A DNA stretch of 7,467 nt from an uncultured euryarchaeote (GTDB lineage Archaea > Thermoplasmatota > Poseidoniia > Poseidoniales > Poseidoniaceae), in the NCBI GenBank assembly GCA_937897005.1, contig CALCOQ010000060.1, forward strand, positions 1-7,467. Direction: 5' to 3'. Position 1 is the first letter of the stretch. Each line of letters starts with the position of its first letter. Shown piece by piece: positions 1 to 6,294 of this stretch. A model generated the notes under the pieces. That model did not search any database. It saw only the letters and a list, made by a program, of their open reading frames with translations, and was not told where the DNA came from. Made by a program: the position numbers and the translations under genes.

Positions 1-3000
1 CACATACACCATTAATGTGACATTGAATCATGGAAACTCGGAATTGAGAAACTCCCACTCCTTCCAAGTAACATTCCCAGTTGCTGACCCAGCACCTGAT
101 GTGACGTACGACGCGGGAGACCTGTCTCCTGTTCTTGAACGTGGAACACCGATGGCTACGATTTCTCCAACAGCAGGTCTTGATGACCAATATCTGTCAT
201 ATTTCACAACAGACCCTGCTCTCCCCTCGGGCCTGTCGATTGACTCTGCAACGGGGGATATTTCGGGAACACCGAATGTGAATCTGTCTTCAACTGATAT
301 TACCATCAAGGCATGCAATAATTGGGGAGTCTGTGATGAACATACCTTGACTCTGACAATCAATGAACCAGTTGCTGTGATATCCTATACTCAGGCTCAC
401 ATATCTCTGAAGAAAGAAGAGCCGATGACTCCGCTTGAGCCATCCAATTCCGGTGGTATGGTTGAGACCTGGGAGATTGACCCTGCCTTGCCTGTGGGAA
501 TGCAGTTGGATGCATATGGAGTCATTTCAGGAATCCCAGTAGCCAATCAGGATAATACCACATACAAGATATTCGCCAACAATTCAGGTGGCAGTGTGAA
601 CACAACCGTGGTTATTCAAATCAATGGAACTGGGATGTATATCTTCTACCCATATGCAGAACATAGAATAGCAGTCAATTCTCCTATCAGCACCATCTAT
701 CCTTCACAGAGAGGGGCAGCAGCCATCACTTGGGAGATTACACCTGATCTGCCTGCTGGAATGGAGTTTGGTGAAGGAAATGGCAGCATCTGGGGAATTC
801 CAAGCGAATTGAGTGTGGAAACAGTCTACTCAGTATCTGCTCAAGGATTCGAACCCGATATCAGTTCGGCGACGACGATCAGTTTCACTGTCTTGGTCGA
901 CCTTGATGGTGATGGCTCTCCCGATGAATCAGATGATGATGATGATGGTGATGGTTGGACTGATGAAGAGGAGGTTGCTTGTGGAGGAACCAATACCACT
1001 GATGCAGATGATCATCCATTCGATAGCGATGGCGATGGAATCTGTGATGTGAATGATGATACCAATGATTCTCCAATCCTGTTGTTCTATGAGAGTTCGA
1101 CCTTGGAGATATCTCTCGGTCTTGAGATGGTGATGTTTGATGCAACCACAGTTGGTGGGGATGTGACTTCTTGGGATATCGACCCATACCTTCCTCTCGG
1201 ATTGACATTCAGTGGCACCAGCCCTGCGAGGGATGGTGGAGATAATGGTTCAATATTCGGAATCCCAACAGAATTGAGTTCTGTTCAAGCATTTACTATC
1301 ACCGCGAGTAATAATAAATACAGTTCCACATTCATCCTGAACCTTGCAGTTCTGTTGGATACCGACCTTGATGGTATACCTGACCGAGATGATGGTGATG
1401 ACGATGGTGATGAGTGGTCTGATCAAATTGAGTTGTTGTGTGGCAAGGACCCATTGAATGGAACAGATACACCAGTGGATACAGATGGAGACCAGCTATG
1501 TGACTACGTTGATGACGATGATGATGGAGATGGTTTCATCGATACTTATGAGCAACAATGCGGTTCGGATTGGAAGGATGCAAATGAAGTTCCAATCGAC
1601 GCCGATGGTAGTGGAGTCTGCGACGGATTGGAGACTGATACTGATGGCGATGGATGGCTTGATGGAATAGAATTCTCTTGCGGTACCAATTCAACTGACA
1701 ACACCAGTGTTCCAACAGATATTGACAATGATTTCATTTGTGACTCTCTGGATAATGACAAGGATAATGATGGATACGACAACCATCAGGACGATTTCCC
1801 GGAAGATGAACTTGAATGGCTCGATACTGATGATGATGGTGTCGGAGATAATGCTGATACAGATGACGATGATGATTCTTGGACGGATATGTGGGAAGAA
1901 CTCTGCGATACAGATAGCAAATCCAATACCAGCGTTCCTGATGATTTCGATTCAGACATGGTCTGTGATATGTTCGATGATGATATCGACAACGACGGAG
2001 TATCAAATGATATGGATGCTTTCGATAAAGACGCCAATGAAACCTCTGATTTTGATATTGATGGCATTGGTGATAATGCTGATGATGACGATGATGATGA
2101 CCTGTGGTTGGATGTCGATGAAATCGCCTGTGGAACCGATCCTCTGGATGCAACCAGTACTCCAGATAATGTTGAATCCTGTAATGCAACCAAGAAGAGT
2201 GAAGAAGTTGTTGAAACTCCAACTTTCGTGACTAAATATTGGTGGCTCTGTGTAATTTGCCTGTTGTTGTTGTTGCTTCTCATTCCAATGTTTGTAGTCG
2301 CCAAGGAGCGTGGCGAGTCCGTGTTCGCCACCATGGGAATGATACGAAGTGGTCCGCAACCTCAACACACGCTTTCATCTCCTGATTTTATTTCTGGTTC
2401 AGGGACCAAGAAAGACCCTTACCTTCTTCAGGATATTGAAGGTCTATCTCCTGGCAAATCAGCATCCAGCAGGGAATCTATCACCATTAGCCACTTGCTG
2501 CCTGAAACTATTGTCAAATTCATGGATATGAATACTGAAGAGAATGAGGGACGTTTCGATATGTCAGATATTCTGGTTGAAGACGACGACGACGACGATT
2601 GGATCAATGATGCTGATGATGAGGAAGAGATGGACACTGGCTCAATATCATTCAAACTGAAATTTAAGGACCTCTCCGATTCCAATAATGGTGATGTGTA
2701 CAGCAGTCTGATGCGAGTAGGCAATTCGACCGTCTACTTCCAATGGACAGTTTCTATCACGGATTCTTCTAGCGGGAAAAAGAAGGGTAAAGTTTCAAAG
2801 AATCAGGAACCACTTATTGAGAAGGCTGAGTCTGAGGCTGCCAAGGCCAAGAAGAAGGCCGAAGATGAATCTAGAATCAAGAAGGCCGAAGATGAAGCAC
2901 GTCGGAAGGCTGAAGCCGAAGTCAAACATGAGGCCGAAGCTGAGGCCAGAATCAAGAAGGCTGAAGATGAAGCACGTCGGAAGGCTGAAGCCGAAGTCAA

Positions 3001-3538
3001 ACAGGAAGCCGAAGCCGAGGCTAGAATCAAGAAGGCCGAAGCTGAAGCACGTCAGAAGGCTGAAGCCGAAGTCAAACTGAAGGCCGAATCAGAGGCCAAG
3101 GCCAAGAAGGAAGAAGAAACTCGACTCAAGGCAGTTGAAAATGAAGTTCGTCAGAATGCAGAGAATGAGGCTGCTACAAAACTTGCAGAAATAGAAACGA
3201 TGATGGCTGAGAAGATGGCTGTTCTGGAAGACAAGATGGAAGGCTTATCCAAGAAAGAGGCTGAATTAGCACGTGTTGCAGCCAAGTCTGAATTCATCGA
3301 TTTCGGCACTCTTGGAACCGCTACTGCTGCAGAAAAGGATGACTTGCAACGAACCAAGGGAATTGGACCATTCATTGAAGAGAAATTGAATGCATTGGGT
3401 ATTTTCACCTTCAGACAGATTGCAAACATGACTCCGGAGATTGAGGATCAAGTGAATACTGCGATCGAGTTCTTCCGCGGAAGAATCAATAGAGACAAGT
3501 GGGTCAAACAGGCCAAGGAATTCCTCAAACAGGATTGA
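1..3538 (+). CDS. Giant single-pass surface protein with Ig-like units, acidic Cys-paired stalk, coiled coil and C-terminal HhH domain (5' partial)
   Basis: The frame is open from base 2, so the start lies upstream. Residues here are numbered from the in-frame GTG at 17, which I do not take as the real start. Four Ig-like units of the He_PIG type (about 37-117, 126-203, 205-293, 353-446) carry the LPxGLxxDxxxGxISGxP signature. Thrombospondin type 3-like Asp-rich repeats fill 294-351 and 447-720, with Cys pairs about 20 residues apart. One membrane helix spans 742-762 and is followed by KERGE, giving an N-out/C-in topology. The cytoplasmic part has a probably beta-rich region (793-918, starting GSGTKKDPYLL), a charged coiled coil (931-1091) and a helix-hairpin-helix domain (1108-1173) with KGIGPFIEEKLNALGI and GRINRDKWVKQAKEF. 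The role is inferred to be adhesion or sensing with a cytoplasmic tether. The substrate is unknown. The secretion signal is not in the window. Confidence 0.93.
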   Translation, partial: TYTINVTLNHGNSELRNSHSFQVTFPVADPAPDVTYDAGDLSPVLERGTPMATISPTAGLDDQYLSYFTTDPALPSGLSIDSATGDISGTPNVNLSSTDITIKACNNWGVCDEHTLTLTINEPVAVISYTQAHISLKKEEPMTPLEPSNSGGMVETWEIDPALPVGMQLDAYGVISGIPVANQDNTTYKIFANNSGGSVNTTVVIQINGTGMYIFYPYAEHRIAVNSPISTIYPSQRGAAAITWEITPDLPAGMEFGEGNGSIWGIPSELSVETVYSVSAQGFEPDISSATTISFTVLVDLDGDGSPDESDDDDDGDGWTDEEEVACGGTNTTDADDHPFDSDGDGICDVNDDTNDSPILLFYESSTLEISLGLEMVMFDATTVGGDVTSWDIDPYLPLGLTFSGTSPARDGGDNGSIFGIPTELSSVQAFTITASNNKYSSTFILNLAVLLDTDLDGIPDRDDGDDDGDEWSDQIELLCGKDPLNGTDTPVDTDGDQLCDYVDDDDDGDGFIDTYEQQCGSDWKDANEVPIDADGSGVCDGLETDTDGDGWLDGIEFSCGTNSTDNTSVPTDIDNDFICDSLDNDKDNDGYDNHQDDFPEDELEWLDTDDDGVGDNADTDDDDDSWTDMWEELCDTDSKSNTSVPDDFDSDMVCDMFDDDIDNDGVSNDMDAFDKDANETSDFDIDGIGDNADDDDDDDLWLDVDEIACGTDPLDATSTPDNVESCNATKKSEEVVETPTFVTKYWWLCVICLLLLLLLIPMFVVAKERGESVFATMGMIRSGPQPQHTLSSPDFISGSGTKKDPYLLQDIEGLSPGKSASSRESITISHLLPETIVKFMDMNTEENEGRFDMSDILVEDDDDDDWINDADDEEEMDTGSISFKLKFKDLSDSNNGDVYSSLMRVGNSTVYFQWTVSITDSSSGKKKGKVSKNQEPLIEKAESEAAKAKKKAEDESRIKKAEDEARRKAEAEVKHEAEAEARIKKAEDEARRKAEAEVKQEAEAEARIKKAEAEARQKAEAEVKLKAESEAKAKKEEETRLKAVENEVRQNAENEAATKLAEIETMMAEKMAVLEDKMEGLSKKEAELARVAAKSEFIDFGTLGTATAAEKDDLQRTKGIGPFIEEKLNALGIFTFRQIANMTPEIEDQVNTAIEFFRGRINRDKWVKQAKEFLKQD
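896..2176 (+). repeat. Thrombospondin type 3-like Asp-rich repeats, interrupted by one Ig-like unit
   Basis: This protein-level repeat region lies within the giant surface protein. DxDxDGDG calcium-loop motifs recur, alternating with a DGWxDxxExxCG ... DxDGDxxCD unit. Cys pairs, numbered from the GTG at base 17, are 322/343, 475/495, 515/535, 555/575, 630/650 and 705/722, so four of six are spaced exactly 20 residues. An Ig-like unit (residues 353-446, bases 1073-1354) splits the array into a short and a long part. The DNA is rich in GAT runs, for example at 932-950. In related repeats such loops bind calcium and stiffen a stalk. Calcium binding here is inferred. Confidence 0.85.
2876..3100 (+). 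repeat. Three tandem 75-bp units coding a 25-residue coiled-coil repeat
   Basis: The units run 2876-2950, 2951-3025 and 3026-3100, each starting ATCAAGAAGGC and coding IKKAExEARxKAEAEVK followed by an Ala/Glu-rich end. By hand count units 1 and 2 differ at 5 of 75 bases, and units 2 and 3 at 11 of 75. The period is a multiple of three, so gain or loss of a unit would keep the frame and only change the length of the cytoplasmic coiled coil. The high DNA identity suggests recent duplication or ongoing homogenisation. Confidence 0.95.
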
Positions 3539-3547
3539 TTAACTAAT

Positions 3548-3554
3548 GGTGAGG
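3548..3554 (+). promoter_or_regulatory. Ribosome-binding site of the MscS-family gene
   Basis: GGTGAGG sits just before the ATG at 3557, with four bases between the GGTGA core and the start codon. GGTGA matches the complement of the typical archaeal 16S 3' end. An ATG at 3546 overlaps the site but is in another frame, so 3557 is the supported start. Confidence 0.7.
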
Positions 3555-3556
3555 CG

Positions 3557-4849
3557 ATGTTTGGAATAATTGATCAGGTCAATTCTATGGATGATTCAGT
3601 GAAATTGGCCATAGCAGGGATAGGGATCCTGATGGCTATCGCGCTATCGAGATTTTTGATTGTTCGACCTTGGCTCAAGATAGTGAAGATGACAAGTGCT
3701 GAATGGGATGATGAATTACATGCTCCAATCTCCAACAGGTTATACTCATTCATTCTAATCGGTGGAATTCACTTTTCCCTGAATTGGATTTATCCTGAGG
3801 ATGGAGAAGTAATGACCGCTGCATCTCCCTTCTTTTCAGTATTCTATATCTTGTTGAGCACTTCACTTGCCAGTGTTTCAATAAGGCATATCGTTCCTGC
3901 ATTGTCAGAACGATTCAAGCACAAGTCAAATGTTACAGTATCAGGCAGTAACCCTCTGATAATTTTCATTTTGAGAGCAGCATTATGGTTCGGAGGCATC
4001 TATCTTGCATTATCTGAGATGGGTATCGAATTATTCGGACTACTTGCATCATTGGCTGTATTTTCAATAATCATCGGCCTTGCTATGCAGCAGACTCTGG
4101 GAAACATCGTCAATTCATTCATGCTTGCTCTCGACCAGCCATTTGAAGTTGGAGATAGAATCGAGATAGAAGGCATTACTGGGTCAGTGGCATCAGTTGG
4201 GATACTTTCAACCAAGGTTCTTACTTATGAGGAGACCTTGGTGGTCATTCCCAATAACACCATGGTTAATTCCACTGTCATTAATCATGCACGTGGTGGG
4301 GGCGATGGAGTTGCTCGTAGAATCTCTTTGGTTTTGGATATTGGCGTTGAATATGGAGAAGATGTTGATCACGTCAAGTATAACTTGTTACAGCTAATGC
4401 GCGAGTGTCCCTATGTCATTGACCTCCCGAACCCAAGAGTCTTGTTGAATGAATTAGGTGATTTCGCCAAGATCTTCAGGATGTATGGATGGGTCAAGGA
4501 TTACAGTGATGAGTGGGTTGCCAAGGATTGGATGTTGAAGTCCATCGATGAACGCTTCCAGAAAGAAGGAATCGTGATTCCATTCCCAACTAGATTTAAT
4601 ATCGGTAAGGAACACATATCCATGACCAATGTTCGCAAGAAGGACGTCAATGTCCGTATAGCGAGAATGCAGATGATTAAGGAGGACAAGAAACTCAGGG
4701 AAGAGCGCGAAAATGCAAGAGCGCAACTTGAAGATATCAGGGAGCAACTTAAGGATATTGAGTTGTCTAAATCAGAGCGATCCATTCTTGAGGAGACTGC
4801 TAGAGAATTTGAGAAGATTGTCTCGATGTTTGAGGCAGGCGAGGATTGA
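3557..4849 (+). CDS. MscS-family small-conductance mechanosensitive ion channel
   Basis: This 430-residue membrane channel should open under membrane tension and release solutes on osmotic downshock. Hydrophobic helices lie at about 16-36, 62-78, 91-110 and 133-152, followed by the pore-lining helix of the family at about 158-190. The hallmark stretch is clear: GLAMQQTLGNIVNSF (174-188), then DQPFEVGDRIEIEG (193-206) of the beta domain and VVIPNNTMVNSTVINHAR (229-246). A cytoplasmic alpha/beta region ends near GIVIPFPTRFNI (338-349). The tail (about 360-425) is an extra charged helix of likely coiled-coil type. More than three helices makes it longer than E. coli MscS. The start has a good GGTGA site and lies 18 bases after the upstream stop, so the two genes probably share a transcript. 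Confidence 0.95.
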   Translation: MFGIIDQVNSMDDSVKLAIAGIGILMAIALSRFLIVRPWLKIVKMTSAEWDDELHAPISNRLYSFILIGGIHFSLNWIYPEDGEVMTAASPFFSVFYILLSTSLASVSIRHIVPALSERFKHKSNVTVSGSNPLIIFILRAALWFGGIYLALSEMGIELFGLLASLAVFSIIIGLAMQQTLGNIVNSFMLALDQPFEVGDRIEIEGITGSVASVGILSTKVLTYEETLVVIPNNTMVNSTVINHARGGGDGVARRISLVLDIGVEYGEDVDHVKYNLLQLMRECPYVIDLPNPRVLLNELGDFAKIFRMYGWVKDYSDEWVAKDWMLKSIDERFQKEGIVIPFPTRFNIGKEHISMTNVRKKDVNVRIARMQMIKEDKKLREERENARAQLEDIREQLKDIELSKSERSILEETAREFEKIVSMFEAGED

Positions 4850-4881
4850 GTGATTTCGTGAATCTATGATATCCACAGCAA

Positions 4882-6294
4882 ATGATTAGCGTGACAAGCC
4901 TTCGAGGGTCCATGCTCAGGCGCCTGACCCTGTTGGTGATCACGGCTCTGCTTTGTATGCCGGCATTCACTCTCGTTGCCGATGCGCAGATTGGCAGCCT
5001 TCTCAGTTGTCCGATCAGTACCCTGACTGGCAGCACCTCACCCGAGCAGGTCCACATCTCCATCAGTCAGGATGAAAGCCAGATGCAGGTCAACTGGGCA
5101 ACAGAATCCCAGACTGGTTCCGAGGTCGAGTGGGGATTGGATGGCTCTCTCGACAACAGTGCGATGGGAGAAGAGGTCTGTTATGACCACGATATGGTAT
5201 TCCACAGTGGTGTGATGACGGGTCTTGAAGTCGCAAGCAATTACACCTACAGGGTCGGAGATGGAAGTGACTGGTCTGAGGTCCACACTTTCCAGACTAG
5301 AGATGTATCAGCAGATTTTACCTTCCTTGCTTTCGGCGACCACGGTCTTAGTTCAGAGGGCATGGATACCACCGACATGGTGGTTGACAGTGGGGCTGAC
5401 TTCCTCATACTCTCTGGTGATATCTCCTATGCCAATGGCGAGCAGTCGGTCTGGGATGATTATCTGGATTACAATCAGCAGTCGATGAGCAGAATGCCTT
5501 GGATGATGGTGCCTGGGAACCATGAGAATGAGCCTGGATACGGATTCGAGGCCTACGAGACCCGTTTCGAGTATCCTTCGTCCTCCGATTCCGATTACTG
5601 GCATTCCTTCGATTATGGGCCAATTCATTTCACAGGTTTCTCGACCGAGCATGATTACAGCGTCGGCAGTGAACAGTATCAGTGGTTGGCGGCTGACCTC
5701 GCTGAGGCGGTTCAGAAGCGAGAGCAGATACCGTGGCTCATCGTCTACGCTCACAAGCCGATGTACACCTCACACGATGATTCAACGCACGATGAAGATG
5801 CGGCATTGCGTGCCGGTCTGGAAGCACTTTTCGTTGAATCTGGAGTCGATCTTGTCTTCTGGGGGCACGACCACTTCTACGAACGCACCTGGCCAGTCAT
5901 CGATGCAGAGGTCCAGCAGCGCGGTGATGGTGGTGATGGCAAGGTCTTCTCCGGTGCGCACGCTCCAATCCATCTCATCGTCGGCACCGCTGGCAGAGGG
6001 CAGTACCAGTATTCCGATGAGCAGCCGGTGTGGTCGGCATACCGCGAACAGTCATATGGAATAGTCAGGGTGAGTGTTGATATTGCAGGCGAATCCTTGC
6101 AGGTGGATTACCTAAGGCAGAATGGAGAGATAGGCGACACCTTCACCTTGAGACAGGGAGAGGCGATACCTTCTGAAGAAGATGATAGCATGCCGGCACC
6201 ATCGATGCTGTTGACCATGATGAGCATAGTGTTGGCCGTGCTGTTCAGAGATTCTAGGGTTAGGGCTCTTCATCTTCGACCTTCCAGCGCTTGA
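4882..6294 (+). CDS. Secreted purple acid phosphatase-like metallophosphoesterase
   Basis: A probable phosphomonoesterase acting outside the cytoplasm on organic phosphate. Residues are numbered from ATG 4882. A signal peptide (LRRLTLLVITALLCMPAF, cleavage likely after VADA at 35) is followed by a fibronectin-like purple acid phosphatase N-domain (about 54-139). The catalytic domain has all five family motifs: GDHG (152-155), GDISY (179-183), GNHE (212-215), the YAH histidine (291) and GHDHFYER (328-335). These supply the seven usual ligands of a two-metal centre, including the tyrosine of the purple enzymes. C43 and C100 could form a disulfide. The end has an acidic linker, a PAPS motif, a hydrophobic segment (about 441-455) and arginines, resembling a sorting or anchoring tail. 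ATG 4912 is an equally good start: it has GAGGG upstream and leaves a normal-length signal peptide. Substrate range cannot be read from the sequence. Confidence 0.93.
   Translation: MISVTSLRGSMLRRLTLLVITALLCMPAFTLVADAQIGSLLSCPISTLTGSTSPEQVHISISQDESQMQVNWATESQTGSEVEWGLDGSLDNSAMGEEVCYDHDMVFHSGVMTGLEVASNYTYRVGDGSDWSEVHTFQTRDVSADFTFLAFGDHGLSSEGMDTTDMVVDSGADFLILSGDISYANGEQSVWDDYLDYNQQSMSRMPWMMVPGNHENEPGYGFEAYETRFEYPSSSDSDYWHSFDYGPIHFTGFSTEHDYSVGSEQYQWLAADLAEAVQKREQIPWLIVYAHKPMYTSHDDSTHDEDAALRAGLEALFVESGVDLVFWGHDHFYERTWPVIDAEVQQRGDGGDGKVFSGAHAPIHLIVGTAGRGQYQYSDEQPVWSAYREQSYGIVRVSVDIAGESLQVDYLRQNGEIGDTFTLRQGEAIPSEEDDSMPAPSMLLTMMSIVLAVLFRDSRVRALHLRPSSA
4904..4909 (+). promoter_or_regulatory. Possible ribosome-binding site favouring the internal start at 4912
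   Basis: GAGGGT lies two bases before ATG 4912. The spacing is short for archaea, but no purine-rich site precedes ATG 4882. Starting at 4912 would give a signal peptide beginning MLRRLTLLV. This makes 4912 a reasonable alternative start without settling it. Confidence 0.35.
6260..6294. other. Convergent 3' overlap of the phosphatase gene and the minus-strand surface protein gene
   Basis: The phosphatase stop (TGA, 6292-6294) lies inside the last codons of the minus-strand gene, whose stop (TAA on the minus strand) is at 6262-6260. The 35 shared bases code the phosphatase's basic last residues on one strand and the WKVEDEEP end on the other. No hairpin terminator or T-run of note separates the genes, so transcripts probably overlap in antisense. 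Confidence 0.9.

Noticed and set aside
17..19. GTG at 17 as the true start of the large surface protein
   Set aside because: The frame is open back to base 2 and reads YTIN just before it, like the end of an Ig strand. There is no signal peptide after the GTG.
1734..2368. Several minus-strand open frames opposite the Asp-rich stalk
   Set aside because: They are His- or Ser-rich shadows created by GAT/ATC repeats on the coding strand and show no domain pattern.
2876..3100. CRISPR-like or intergenic tandem array
   Set aside because: The units abut without spacers, are multiples of three and code a continuous coiled coil.
4855..4875. Archaeal TATA-type promoter before the phosphatase gene
   Set aside because: CTATGATATC is only a weak match, with no clear BRE purines, so I could not support a promoter.
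4850..4881. Transcription terminator after the channel gene
   Set aside because: There is no hairpin and no run of five or more T in the 32-base gap.
5353..5754. Minus-strand open frame of about 133 codons opposite the phosphatase
   Set aside because: It lies fully inside a gene with intact catalytic motifs and has no recognisable protein features.
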